From Peribacillus butanolivorans (GTDB taxonomy: Bacteria; Bacillota; Bacilli; Bacillales; DSM-1321), in contig NZ_LGYA01000001.1 of assembly GCF_001273755.1 (NCBI RefSeq), positions 4,064,668 through 4,128,667 of the forward strand: 64,000 nt of DNA, in the 5' to 3' direction. Position 1 is the first letter of the stretch. The number at the start of each line of letters is the position of its first letter. Shown piece by piece: positions 1 to 7,949 of the stretch. The notes beneath the pieces were generated by a model that made no database searches, had not been told where the DNA came from, and worked only from the letters and a program-made list of their open reading frames with translations. Both the position numbers and the translations under genes were made by a program.

Positions 1-210
1 AAACAAATCGTGACCGTATCTAAAACGTTTGCTTCTAGCCAATTGTGTTCTAGCTGCGGTTACCAAAATAAAGACGTTAAACATCTGAATCTTCGTGAAT
101 GGGATTGTCCTTTTTGTTCTACTCACCACGATCGAGATATTAACGCAGGACTCAATCTAATGAATGAAGCCATAAGGCTTCTAACCGTAGGAACTACGGG
201 AGTAGCCTAA
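1..210 (+). CDS. tnpB: IS200/IS605-family TnpB (OrfB), C-terminal fragment cut by window start
   Basis: The reading frame is open from base 1, so the gene starts outside the window. The visible 69 residues are the TnpB tail. A zinc ribbon is made of CSSCG and CPFC pairs, followed by a [10 protein letters not shown] block that supplies the last RuvC acidic residue. This architecture is typical of IS605-type TnpB, an RNA-guided nuclease that cuts the donor joint and promotes element retention. The first GTG at 10 is internal, not a start. The fragment is followed within about 80 bases by the hairpin typical of the element's right end. Intactness upstream cannot be judged. Confidence 0.9.
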   Translation, partial: KQIVTVSKTFASSQLCSSCGYQNKDVKHLNLREWDCPFCSTHHDRDINAGLNLMNEAIRLLTVGTTGVA

Positions 211-292
211 TTAAAAATTGGCCGATAGGCTAATGTTCTTAGGAATCCCCCACTTCAATCAGACCGTAAAGTCGATAAGTGGTGGGTAGTTC
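130..292 (+). ncRNA. Probable omega RNA (reRNA) of TnpB
   Basis: In characterised IS605-type elements the guide RNA overlaps the tnpB 3' end and runs through the right-end hairpin, with the guide taken from flanking DNA. Here the sequence from the tnpB tail through the stem at 247-286 has the right position and structure. The 5' boundary given is approximate. If this holds, the guide would start near 292 and read the flank. Confidence 0.45.
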
Positions 293-388
293 AATCAGCC
301 AGTAATAAATATCATTATGAGCTTTGATAGATAGAGTGTTAGTGAGGAAAGCGAGCAGTAGGATAGAGGGCCACCTTTCAATCGAAAT

Positions 389-434
389 TAAAGAGCCCCA
401 TTCGTACTAGTACTAGTACGAATGGGGCTCTTTA
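389..434. terminator. Perfect 46-bp palindrome, terminator of citM
   Basis: Every base from 389 to 434 pairs with its mirror about a centre at 411/412, giving arms that begin TAAAGAGCCCC and end GGGGCTCTTTA. T runs flank both sides. It lies about 50 bases after the citM stop and would end citM on the minus strand. The absence of any unpaired loop is unusual. Confidence 0.8.
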
Positions 435-481
435 CAATAAAAGGGTACTTTAAAAAATCGAGGAACTACTTGCTATATCTC

Positions 482-1774
482 TTATAGTGGGATTATTCCT
501 AATACAAGAGATACCAAAATCATGACAAGTGTCGATCCGCAAGCCCACTTCAAGAAAGTACGCTGCAGGGCTCCAAAATCTTCTCCTACCATCCCAATCA
601 ATAGATAGGTAGATGGAACAAGCGGACTTAATAGATGAACTGGCAACCCTAAAAGAGAAGCTCTTCCTATCATGGCAGGATCAATTCCATAAGCAGCACC
701 TGCCTTAGCAAGTAATGGAAGTACGCCATAATAGAAGGCGTCATTAGACATGAAGAAAGTAAAAGGTGCGCTAATGATAGCTGTGATAACGGCAAAGTGT
801 GCACCCATTTGGTCAGGAATGTGCTGAATCATAGAGTTTGCCATAGCATCTACCATTTCCGTTCCGGAAAGAATTCCGGTAAAGACACCTGCTGCAAATA
901 TCATCGAAACAACTGATAAAGCATTGTCAGCATAATTGGCTACACGTTCTTTTTGATCACTTACTTTCGGATAATTAATCGTAATAGCAATGGCAAAACC
1001 TATCATAAATAGGACCGCTGAAGGCATAAGTTCCATAATCAGCGCCACTAGCAGGGTAAGTGTTAACGCATAATTAAAGACAATTAATTTAGGACGCTTA
1101 ATGTAAGCATCTTCGGTTGCAGCCGCATGTTGAGCTACAGCATGATAATCTACTTCTATTATCCCAATTCTTTTTCTTTCTTTTTTACCCATACAATATG
1201 CCATGAATAGAACGAATAGCACACCGCCAATCATAGCAGGAATAACAGGCGTGAAAACATCGGACATTTCTAGTTTCAAAGCAGTCATCACCCTTGCTGT
1301 CGGGCCTCCCCAAGGAAGAAGATTCATGACTCCAGATGCAGAAACCGCGATACCAGCTAATATAAGCGGTTTCATTCCAATCCGTTTATATAGCGGAAGC
1401 ATGGCAGAAATCGTGATCATATATGTGGTTGTACCATCTCCATCTAACGAAATAAGTAAAGCCAAAACTGCTGTACCGATGGCAATTTTTACAGGATCTC
1501 CTTTTACAAGTCTAAGGATCGTATTAATGATTGGATCAAAAACTCCAGCATCAATCAAAATACCAAAGAAAAGGATTGCAAATAAAATCATGATTCCTGT
1601 TGGCGCCACACTTTTGATTCCTTCTAGCGCCATTTCACCCATTTGACTACCGAAACCACCAATAAGTGCGAAGGCACTAGGTACTACGATCAAAGCTATC
1701 ATGGCTGAAAGTCGCCCTGTCATAATTAAAATCATAAACACTAAAATCATCAAGTATCCTAATAAAGCGAGCAT
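482..1774 (-). CDS. citM: Citrate/metal-citrate proton symporter, CitMHS family
   Basis: An integral membrane protein of 430 residues with about a dozen hydrophobic segments. It resembles the CitM/CitH family that imports citrate complexed to divalent metal. The start is ATG at 1774, because TAGGAG lies 8 bases upstream; an in-frame GTG at 1783 overlaps that site and is less likely. The neighbouring CitS/CitT system and a cre site upstream match the known control of Bacillus subtilis citM (citrate induction, CcpA repression). Length agrees with that protein. CitH/CitN, a paralogue with different metal preference, cannot be excluded from sequence alone. Confidence 0.8.
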   Translation of the reverse strand: MLALLGYLMILVFMILIMTGRLSAMIALIVVPSAFALIGGFGSQMGEMALEGIKSVAPTGIMILFAILFFGILIDAGVFDPIINTILRLVKGDPVKIAIGTAVLALLISLDGDGTTTYMITISAMLPLYKRIGMKPLILAGIAVSASGVMNLLPWGGPTARVMTALKLEMSDVFTPVIPAMIGGVLFVLFMAYCMGKKERKRIGIIEVDYHAVAQHAAATEDAYIKRPKLIVFNYALTLTLLVALIMELMPSAVLFMIGFAIAITINYPKVSDQKERVANYADNALSVVSMIFAAGVFTGILSGTEMVDAMANSMIQHIPDQMGAHFAVITAIISAPFTFFMSNDAFYYGVLPLLAKAGAAYGIDPAMIGRASLLGLPVHLLSPLVPSTYLLIGMVGEDFGALQRTFLKWACGSTLVMILVSLVLGIIPL

Positions 1775-1812
1775 ATCTATCACTCCTATCTTCTAATAAA
1801 GTAAATTGTATA

Positions 1813-1841
1813 TGAAAACGCTTAATCTGTAAGCGTTTTCA
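1813..1841 (-). promoter_or_regulatory. CcpA cre site(s) upstream of citM
   Basis: TGTAAGCGTTTTCA at 1828-1841 fits the cre consensus TGWAANCGNTNWCA at every fixed position. The segment from 1813 mirrors it, so the whole is an inverted repeat with arms TGAAAACGCTTA and TAAGCGTTTTCA. It sits about 40 bases from the citM start. This predicts carbon catabolite repression of citrate uptake, as known for B. subtilis citM. Confidence 0.8.
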
Positions 1842-1867
1842 ATTTATTGTGTTTTAAAACTATTTTG

Positions 1868-2020
1868 TTAATTGTGTTCATTGTGTTCACGGAGGTACTT
1901 TTCATCTTCAATTTTCAGACAATACCGGATGCCATGCCGGGGTTTGAATCGTTGGTTTTTAAATGATTTTAACAATATTGGTAATCTCTCAAGCACTTTT
2001 CTACCCACCGATTTTCCCAT
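1868..2020 (-). CDS. Small basic ORF of 50 residues between citT and citM
   Basis: ATG at 2020 is preceded by GGAGGTG with 8-base spacing, one of the better ribosome sites in the region. The frame ends with TAA at 1868. The product starts MGKSVGRKVLERLP, contains FKPRHGIRYCLKIEDEKYLR, and ends in a duplicated EHN. I do not recognise the family. No signal peptide or membrane segment is visible. The ribosome site overlaps the 3' arm of the citST terminator hairpin, so translation may depend on readthrough or on hairpin opening. It could be chance, since it is short. Confidence 0.4.
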   Translation of the reverse strand: MGKSVGRKVLERLPILLKSFKNQRFKPRHGIRYCLKIEDEKYLREHNEHN

Positions 2021-2023
2021 CAA

Positions 2024-2053
2024 AAAAACACCTCCATTTACGAAGGTGTTTTT
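2024..2053 (-). terminator. Terminator after citT
   Basis: AAAAACACCT (2024-2033) pairs with AGGTGTTTTT (2044-2053), and a T run continues on the minus strand. It lies 28 bases past the citT stop. The downstream arm doubles as the ribosome site of the small ORF that follows. Confidence 0.75.
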
Positions 2054-2080
2054 ATATTTCCTAGGTTATCTTTCTCTGAA

Positions 2081-2767
2081 TCAAATCTTATAATATCTAC
2101 GTTCTGGTCTCCCCACTACTCCATATATTACTTCTGCCTTACATTTCTTTACGGATATCAGGTATTCCAGATAACGCCTTGCTGTTGTTCTAGAAGCGCC
2201 GATTTGAGAGCTCACTTGCTCAGCTGACAAACCAATGTCGCTTATTTCAAGAACTTCCATTACTTTCGTTAATGTGATTTCGTCGACTCCTTTTGGTAAT
2301 GCAGGTCCATCATTGGTTTCCGGCGTAGCCGATCCCTTTTTTAAAATAAGATCAACAAAATCCTGGTCTATATCTTGTTTAGATTGCATCAGGTGGGCTT
2401 TCTTAAGATACTCCTCTATGACTTGGTTGAAGCGCTTCATTTCTACCGGTTTAATTAAATAATTCTCTACACCATAGTGAAGGGCCTTTTCAAGTTGTTC
2501 TTTTTCTGTGGCTGCCGTAATCATGATAATATCCACATTCGGGAATTTCTGACGAATGCTTGGAAGTAAGTCTGTACCAAGCTGATCCGGCATATAGACA
2601 TCAAGCAGAAGCAGATCAGGGCTTTTTTGTTCCAAGATCCGAAGAGTTTTTTTGGCATTTACAGCTTTCCCGACCACTTCTATTTCTTCAAAGTTTTTTA
2701 AAAATTTTTCATGGATATCCGCTACACGAAAATCATCTTCTGCAATGACCGCTCTTATTTTTAGCAT
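2081..2767 (-). CDS. citT: Response regulator CitT, citrate-responsive, CitB family
   Basis: Cytoplasmic regulator of 228 residues. The receiver domain (about 1-125) has the acidic pair D11/D12, the phospho-acceptor D56 in LLLLDVYMP, T84 and K106. The C-terminal part (about 165-228) is the winged-helix type DNA-binding domain of CitT/DcuR proteins, with SAEQVSSQIGASRTTARRYLEYL as the recognition region. GGAGGG lies 5 bases before ATG 2767. It overlaps the 3' end of citS, so the two are translationally coupled. Expected to activate citM. Confidence 0.88.
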   Translation of the reverse strand: MLKIRAVIAEDDFRVADIHEKFLKNFEEIEVVGKAVNAKKTLRILEQKSPDLLLLDVYMPDQLGTDLLPSIRQKFPNVDIIMITAATEKEQLEKALHYGVENYLIKPVEMKRFNQVIEEYLKKAHLMQSKQDIDQDFVDLILKKGSATPETNDGPALPKGVDEITLTKVMEVLEISDIGLSAEQVSSQIGASRTTARRYLEYLISVKKCKAEVIYGVVGRPERRYYKI

Positions 2768-4356
2768 TCTTTCCCTCCTGTCTGCTCTTTAGGAAGATAC
2801 ACGGTAAATACGGTGTTTTCTTCCTCGCTTTGAACTTCGATGATGCCACCCAACTCTTTTACAACATGATCAGCATTTGATAGTCCATATCCACTTGGAT
2901 TTCCACTTGTTTTCGAAGTGAAACCCCGGTCGAAAATAAACGCGATATCATTCTCGGGTATTCCCTTTCCATTGTCACTTACTTCAAATACCATATCATT
3001 TCCGATATCGGTAGCGAAAAATTTCACTAGTGGCTCATCCATGCCAGAAACCGCTTCCAGCGCATTATCGATTATATTGCCAAGAATCAAGGTAAGTTGG
3101 GACAATTTTATATGGTCCGGGAGTTTCTCTAAGTAACTTTGTGAGTCTATTTCAAAGGGAATCTTCTTTTCTGATGCTTTTCCTATCTTCCCAAGTAACA
3201 GAGCTTGTACCTTTGTATCTTTAATCTGTTCGAACACAACACGGTTCAGAGAGTACAATTCGGATGTTTCGCTTTGAATCATATCTATTGCTTCATCATA
3301 TTCCCCTAACTGTATCAATCCGGATAGAACATATAATTTATTGGTAAATTCATGGGTTTGTGCCCTTAAATCCTCTGAATGCATCTTCACTTCCGATAGT
3401 GTGTTAACCATTTCCTCTATTTCTGTTCGATCACGGAACGAAGCGACTACACCGCTTACACCTTCACTATCGAAGATCGGCGTGCAATTCACAATAACAG
3501 ATTTATCTTTCCATGAAATTTCTTTATCCACTTGCGGTTCCCCTGATTTCAACACTTCATATAAATATGTTGAAGGAAACAACCCATCTACATTCAAATG
3601 GCGAACAGGTTCTTTTATATCCAGCAACTTTTTTGCCGGCTGATTCATAGATGTAATCAAACCATTTTGATCAATGGCTAAAATACCTTCTTTCACCGAG
3701 TGAAGTACAGCATTTTTCTCTTTATATAAATTAGCAATTTCAAATGGCTCTAACCCTAATGTATCTTTACGTATGCTTCTTGCCAGCATATAGCTCCCGA
3801 CGATTGATATCATAATGGCTACTAAAGACACAATCATCTCTTTAGATAAATCCTTAAAAATTTGGGCACGAACATCGTTCACTAAAAAACCGACCGAAAC
3901 GATTCCAATTATTTTTCCATCCTTATCAAATACCGGTGACTTTCCTCGAATAGAAAGACCAAGCGAACCAGCCGCTTCAGAAACGTAATATTCACCATTT
4001 TTTATAGCTCGGTTGTTATCCCCACCTTTCATTCGCTTCCCTATTTCAGAGGCTAACGGATGAGAATAACGAATTCCCTCTTTATTTCCTACAACGATGA
4101 ATTCAGCCCCCGTTTCCTTGCGAATTTTTTCGGCAATCGGCTGGATCGTCCTAGCAGGATTTTCGGATTCAAATGCCTCCGTGACGGTAGGCATAAAACT
4201 AATGGTTCTTGATAACTCCAAAGCTAACTGACCTTTATCCTTCGCTATTTGTCTTCCTTCCATATAAGAAAAGGAGGTCGTTAATAGGAGAATCAAAAAT
4301 AAGCTCAATGATAAGACTAACCCAAGAATCTTGGTTTCTAGCGATACTTTCTTCAT
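2761..4356 (-). CDS. citS: Sensor histidine kinase CitS, CitA/DcuS family
   Basis: Membrane kinase. In the numbering from the upstream in-frame ATG at 4368, a membrane segment spans about 15-33, an extracytoplasmic PAS-like sensor about 40-172 carries the RYSHP citrate-binding signature (101-104), a second membrane segment is at 178-197, a cytoplasmic PAS about 215-315, and the phospho-acceptor is H339 in THEFTNKL. The ATPase domain has N435, DNGKGI (465-470) and GYGLSN. I choose ATG 4356, since GAGG abuts the 4368 ATG with no spacing but stands 12 bases before 4356. Overlaps citT. Confidence 0.88.
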   Translation of the reverse strand: MKKVSLETKILGLVLSLSLFLILLLTTSFSYMEGRQIAKDKGQLALELSRTISFMPTVTEAFESENPARTIQPIAEKIRKETGAEFIVVGNKEGIRYSHPLASEIGKRMKGGDNNRAIKNGEYYVSEAAGSLGLSIRGKSPVFDKDGKIIGIVSVGFLVNDVRAQIFKDLSKEMIVSLVAIMISIVGSYMLARSIRKDTLGLEPFEIANLYKEKNAVLHSVKEGILAIDQNGLITSMNQPAKKLLDIKEPVRHLNVDGLFPSTYLYEVLKSGEPQVDKEISWKDKSVIVNCTPIFDSEGVSGVVASFRDRTEIEEMVNTLSEVKMHSEDLRAQTHEFTNKLYVLSGLIQLGEYDEAIDMIQSETSELYSLNRVVFEQIKDTKVQALLLGKIGKASEKKIPFEIDSQSYLEKLPDHIKLSQLTLILGNIIDNALEAVSGMDEPLVKFFATDIGNDMVFEVSDNGKGIPENDIAFIFDRGFTSKTSGNPSGYGLSNADHVVKELGGIIEVQSEEENTVFTVYLPKEQTGGKEC

Positions 4357-4464
4357 ATTCAACAGCATCCTCTATTTTCATTTCCACTTTTTAAATTTTA
4401 TAGGAATATAACGATTTTACCATTTCTAATAAATAATGAACATTAACCCTGATAAAAAGAGAGA

Positions 4465-4496
4465 GCTTGTTTTGAAAAAGATTTATCAAACCAAGC
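4465..4496. terminator. Hairpin of the GCATGTTTTGA family (diverged copy)
   Basis: GCTTGTTTTGA (4465-4475) pairs with TCAAACCAAGC (4486-4496) with one mismatch. It resembles hairpins at 30663, 43104 and 44548. It stands about 100 bases upstream of citS and about 45 bases before the stop of a gene remnant, so it may be a terminator of the latter's transcript. Confidence 0.4.
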
Positions 4497-4540
4497 CCAA
4501 AACCTGTTCAATACTAAATGGTATTTACTTGATTTATTTC

Positions 4541-4693
4541 TTATAAAGCTTGTGGAACTACTTGTTGAGTTTTACTAAAATCAGCCTTTTCTACGGGATA
4601 ATTTAACCAGAGAGGAGGACAATCAACAGTAGGATTTGTTGAATAATGGTTTTCTTTGGCTTGTCCTGATTCTATCTTGCTTTGAAACCCTTT
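4541..4693 (-). pseudogene. C-terminal gene remnant (about 50 codons), family not recognised
   Basis: A coherent peptide reads KGFQSKIESGQAKENHY, later TVDCPPLWLNYPVEK, and ends VVPQAL before TAA at 4541. There is no start codon in the open stretch, and an in-frame TAG precedes it at 4694. The composition looks like real protein with conserved-looking Pro/Trp/Cys positions, so I read it as the 3' end of a decayed gene. Neighbouring frames upstream do not clearly continue it. The stretch 4370-4540 otherwise holds only the hairpin at 4465. Confidence 0.35.
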
Positions 4694-4794
4694 CTAATTG
4701 GAAGAAAGCAAAGCAGTTTAAAGCTTAGATTATCAAATTTCTCCAATGTTCAAAGGAGATATTCTGACTAACATCCCCTTTGAATACTTTATTT

Positions 4795-5223
4795 TCAAAA
4801 ACATGTAAATGAATTAATTTGTCTTGTATCAATGCCAAAGACCGTCCAGAACCTGCCATTCCATCTGAAGCCTGCAACAGATCGCGGACCGACAAAAATG
4901 GGATAATACCAGAAACTTGCACCATTATTTAACCATATAAATGTATTCCGGAATAAGCAAAATGAAATGGCTCCTGGATCTACAGCAAATGTTGAAGCCG
5001 ATTGTTGGAGAGGGATAAACGATGGCGGAGGGGCCGTTGGCGCTTGTGAACTTGGTGGTGATCCTGGTTGGCCCGGAAATCCTGGTGCACCTGGAAATCC
5101 CGGTTGGCTCGGAACCCCTGGTAAACCAGGTAATCCAGGTATACTTGGAAAGCCGGGTAGACCTGGAAACTGTCGTACAAGATAATCTTGATCTTCATAA
5201 TGATACATTGGGTACATATACAT
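4795..5223 (-). CDS. Short collagen-like protein with Gly-X-Pro triplets
   Basis: A 142-residue protein with three parts. The N-terminus is Tyr/Met-rich (MYMYPMYHYED). About 12 consecutive triplets of G-X-P follow, two with Ser for Gly, then a Ser/Pro-rich linker. The C-terminal domain of about 70 residues is aromatic and Cys-containing (CLFRNTFIW, WYYPIFVG, GFRWNGRFWTVFGID, FTCF). I recall similar proteins in Bacillus annotated as hypothetical. Surface or coat location is inference; no signal peptide is visible. The start at 5223 is favoured because GAGGTG stands 7 bases before it; ATG 5229 is too close to that site. Confidence 0.7.
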   Translation of the reverse strand: MYMYPMYHYEDQDYLVRQFPGLPGFPSIPGLPGLPGVPSQPGFPGAPGFPGQPGSPPSSQAPTAPPPSFIPLQQSASTFAVDPGAISFCLFRNTFIWLNNGASFWYYPIFVGPRSVAGFRWNGRFWTVFGIDTRQINSFTCF

Positions 5224-5364
5224 AGCCATTCACCTCTACATGATTGAATGTAATAAGATATGGTGAATAGGCTTGAGATGGTTGGGCAACTTTGTAATTA
5301 TTAGGGGGATTCTCACTTAGTACGCTCTGTAAAACATTATTGTAAGCGAAAAGGGAAAACATTT

Positions 5365-5628
5365 TTGACTCAATATATCTATATGGCTTCTCCAATGAAA
5401 CTTCCTGAAGGTTCGTTTGACCTTAAGCCAGTCTCACCTGAACAATCAAATGTTTTCAAAGATGAATTGGATTTCACACATTTACATTTTGAAGATATTA
5501 CGATAGGGCATCAAAAACAGGATTTTCATATAGTTCCCACATTGAAAAATGAACATTCAAAAGCCCGCTTGAACCCAATTCAAGAGAGCTTTACCATGAC
5601 TTTTCAATATAGCAATCTCCATAAATAG
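5365..5628 (+). CDS. Conserved-looking hypothetical protein, 87 residues, TTG start
   Basis: AAAGGG lies about 10 bases before TTG 5365. The product starts MTQYIYMASPMKLPEGSF and has FKDELDFTHLHFED in the middle. It is hydrophilic with no membrane segment. I have seen similar openings (YIYMASPMKLP) in Bacillus hypothetical proteins, but no function is known to me. Its 3' end overlaps the convergent alkA gene by 25 bases. The C-terminus may be altered compared with relatives, since the last part is less patterned. Confidence 0.6.
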   Translation: MTQYIYMASPMKLPEGSFDLKPVSPEQSNVFKDELDFTHLHFEDITIGHQKQDFHIVPTLKNEHSKARLNPIQESFTMTFQYSNLHK

Positions 5629-6545
5629 AACGTCGCATAAGACTCCCAATTGGCCCACGCTCCTGATAATTTGAGAATTTCTTCTTTCGTAGGTTTTGCT
5701 TCAGTTTCCATAACCAATTTCATTGAATTATGCAACCCGACATCATCAATTGGAAAAGCTGCTGGAAAACGTAAACAGCGCATCAATACATAGTTCGCTG
5801 TCCACGGACCGATTCCACGAATTTTGGTCAGCATTTTTTCAGCCGCTTTAACATCCTTAGCATTTAACAACTCTTCTTTTGTGAGATCTCCTCGAACCAT
5901 CAGTTGGGCCACGCCAATTAAATATTCGCATTTCTTCACGGTCATCTTCATTTCTACTAAATCTTCTACGGTTAAATTCGCGATCACTTCAGGCGTTGGG
6001 AACAGCCAATATTTCTCTCCTTCATATTCTACAGATTTACCGAATCTCTCAACAAGTCTCCGTTTCAATGTATAAGCATACGTCAAGTTGATTTGCTGTC
6101 CAAGAATTCCCCAGGCAATAGCTTCAAATAAATCTGGGATACCTATATTTCGCAGACCATAAAATTGACTTACTGGCCTTTGCAAGATAGGATCATTTTT
6201 TGCTAACTCATAAAATGGAAGCAGATTCCTGTCCAGATCAAACCATTGTCGAATGTATAGGGAAACGGCTTCATGAACATGTTCTTCTATTGAAGTAGTA
6301 CGACCTAAAAATCGAACAAAAATCATCGTGTCGTTCTCAGCTCGGATTTCAACTAATATTGTCTCGTTTTCTACGAATAAGGCACGATAAATTTTTTGAT
6401 CAACAATTTCGAATAGACATTCATTGGAGGATCGTGACAGGTAGCTCAAGTTTTCCGAAAAGCTAAACTCTTTGGGGGCGTGGATGATCAATTCAGCCTT
6501 CTCTTTATCAAGTAATTCTTTGTTCATTTTATATGGCTCTTTCAT
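5604..6545 (-). CDS. alkA: DNA-3-methyladenine glycosylase II, AlkA/YfjP type
   Basis: Base-excision enzyme removing alkylated purines from DNA. The 313-residue protein has an N-terminal AlkA-like beta domain and a helix-hairpin-helix-GPD core. The hairpin reads IRGIGPWTANYVLMR and is followed by FPIDD, whose last aspartate (D268) aligns with the catalytic D238 of Escherichia coli AlkA. AAGGAGG sits 6-7 bases before ATG 6545. A 16-nt motif about 55 bases upstream also occurs before adaA at 10085, which suggests AdaA control. It is convergent with the preceding small gene. Confidence 0.88.
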   Translation of the reverse strand: MKEPYKMNKELLDKEKAELIIHAPKEFSFSENLSYLSRSSNECLFEIVDQKIYRALFVENETILVEIRAENDTMIFVRFLGRTTSIEEHVHEAVSLYIRQWFDLDRNLLPFYELAKNDPILQRPVSQFYGLRNIGIPDLFEAIAWGILGQQINLTYAYTLKRRLVERFGKSVEYEGEKYWLFPTPEVIANLTVEDLVEMKMTVKKCEYLIGVAQLMVRGDLTKEELLNAKDVKAAEKMLTKIRGIGPWTANYVLMRCLRFPAAFPIDDVGLHNSMKLVMETEAKPTKEEILKLSGAWANWESYATFYLWRLLY

Positions 6546-6598
6546 ATTGCCCCTCCTTCTTCACATTCTCTTTATTCTAATCGTATTTCCAAAAAATT

Positions 6599-6614
6599 AA
6601 TTACGTTATCTTGC
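6599..6614. promoter_or_regulatory. Candidate AdaA-binding box upstream of alkA
   Basis: AATTACGTTATCTTGC here is identical to 10085-10100 before adaA. Read towards alkA it continues on its 5' side as AAAGTG, reminiscent of the E. coli Ada box AAAGCGCA. The orientation relative to the gene is opposite in the two places. Functional assignment is inference. Confidence 0.55.
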
Positions 6615-6715
6615 ACTTTCCTTCAAAATTTGGACGGGGTATGAAAACAAACAAAAAAAGTAATGAATCCTAGAGGCTGAAAGTTGAGAAATCATAAGTA
6701 AACCAAAAGAAAAAA

Positions 6716-6732
6716 GACCATTATTTTTGGTC
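6716..6732 (-). terminator. Terminator of the LuxR/GAF regulator gene
   Basis: GACCA (6716-6720) pairs with TGGTC (6728-6732). On the minus strand the hairpin is followed by TTTTTTCTTTT. It lies about 80 bases past the stop at 6810. Confidence 0.6.
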
Positions 6733-6809
6733 CTTCTTAGTGTCCATCGTCCATATATTAGGTTTTCCTAAGACCCTCTCATTGTTGACGGATTTGCAAA
6801 AGGGAGGAA

Positions 6810-7949
6810 TTAATTTAATAAACCTAATCGAAAAGCAAGGGCAACGACTTGCGTCCTATTTTTTGCTTTTAGTTTAGTCATTAAACTGCTCACATAATCT
6901 CTCACCGTATGCTCGCTTAAGAACAATAATTCACCTATTTTTTTATTGTCGTACCCTTCCGAAAGCAAATCAAGAATCGTGGTTTCTCTTTCTGTTAAGT
7001 GAAGATCGGAAGTTTTTGCCACTTCTTCACCTTTTCTTGAAAAATATAAACCAAGACGGTTCCCGACTTGTTCTAGTAAATCTAGTTCACCTTTTGAACA
7101 ATCAAATTCTTCACCTAATTGATCAAAAGTAAGCCATCCAAACAATTGATCTTGATGGGTGATCGGTATAAAGATAACGGAAGACAGATTAAATAATTTT
7201 ACATGTTCCTCTTTCACATAATTTTTTGGATTTTTTAAATAAATCGGCTTTTTGGAACTTAAAACTGTATTCTGCTCACTAAGCTGTCCTTTCATGCTCT
7301 GTACCTTTGGAAGCTCTGCACCAATTACACCATAGAATTGATTCGACCATGGGATATAAGCGTAAAAAACACATCGTTTATAGTGAAAATACTCTTCACA
7401 TTTTTTTAATATATAGGCTAAATCATAAACTCCTGAAGAGCGAATCAGGAGTTTGTTTAATTTGTCTAATAATTGTAGCCTTTTAAGTTCCCTATTTTCA
7501 TGGGGATTTTTCTTGGTAAGATCTGTAGTATCTGCATCTACCCAATTGTTATAACTATGGACAAGGTAAGTAAAAATAGATAATGAAAACATTAATATAG
7601 GAATGATTCGGTTATGTTTTATTTGGATCATGAGTGTAATCAAAGATTTTTGGAAAATCAATTGAAACAGGTTAAAACTTTTCATATTTAATATCGATAG
7701 CTGAGATTGAAGCCAATTGTCAAAGTGGCTAGCTAAATCTTCATCGATACCTACAATATTCGATTGGGTTAATAGTTGAAAAAATGAATGCAGCAACGTA
7801 TCAGTTATTTTTCGATCTGACTCGGAAATGGAAGGTTCTAGACTGAGATAGATATTTATATTTTCTTCAATCTGTTTGCTATGAGTTTTGATGAACAATA
7901 CGAATTGTTGAAACGTAATTTCTTCATATGGATGAAATGGCTGAGTCAT
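6810..7949 (-). CDS. LuxR-type transcriptional regulator with GAF domain
   Basis: A 379-residue cytoplasmic regulator. The N-terminal half is unassigned, the middle (about 185-310) looks like a GAF ligand or redox sensor, and the C-terminus (about 320-379) is a LuxR helix-turn-helix with LTERETTILDLL and KIGELLFLSEHTVRDYVSSL. The start is ATG 7949, since GAAGGAG stands 9 bases upstream; an upstream TTG at 7973 would include that site inside the gene. It diverges from the two SDR genes and may control them, but the effector is unknown. Confidence 0.8.
   Translation of the reverse strand: MTQPFHPYEEITFQQFVLFIKTHSKQIEENINIYLSLEPSISESDRKITDTLLHSFFQLLTQSNIVGIDEDLASHFDNWLQSQLSILNMKSFNLFQLIFQKSLITLMIQIKHNRIIPILMFSLSIFTYLVHSYNNWVDADTTDLTKKNPHENRELKRLQLLDKLNKLLIRSSGVYDLAYILKKCEEYFHYKRCVFYAYIPWSNQFYGVIGAELPKVQSMKGQLSEQNTVLSSKKPIYLKNPKNYVKEEHVKLFNLSSVIFIPITHQDQLFGWLTFDQLGEEFDCSKGELDLLEQVGNRLGLYFSRKGEEVAKTSDLHLTERETTILDLLSEGYDNKKIGELLFLSEHTVRDYVSSLMTKLKAKNRTQVVALAFRLGLLN

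Larger units (their letters stand above)
1..292 (+). mobile_element. Right portion of an IS200/IS605-type insertion sequence
   Basis: The tnpB tail is followed by an imperfect hairpin whose arms are CCCCCACTT (247-255) and AAGTGGTGGG (277-286). This is the subterminal structure that single-stranded-DNA transposases of this class recognise at the right end. The element probably ends close to the GTTCAAT at 289-295. The exact cleavage site needs comparison with an empty site. No flanking duplication is expected for this class. Confidence 0.75.

Noticed and set aside
1203..1646. 147-residue open frame opposite citM
   Set aside because: It is the complement of a well-supported transporter, with no ribosome site and no recognisable pattern.
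1872..2093. 73-residue plus-strand frame
   Set aside because: It runs through the terminator hairpin and opposes the small minus-strand ORF, which has a better ribosome site.
4967..5185. Gly/Pro-rich frame on the plus strand opposite the collagen-like gene
   Set aside because: The complement of G-X-P codons also gives Gly/Pro repeats; it has no ribosome site, and the minus frame has a sensible C-terminal domain.
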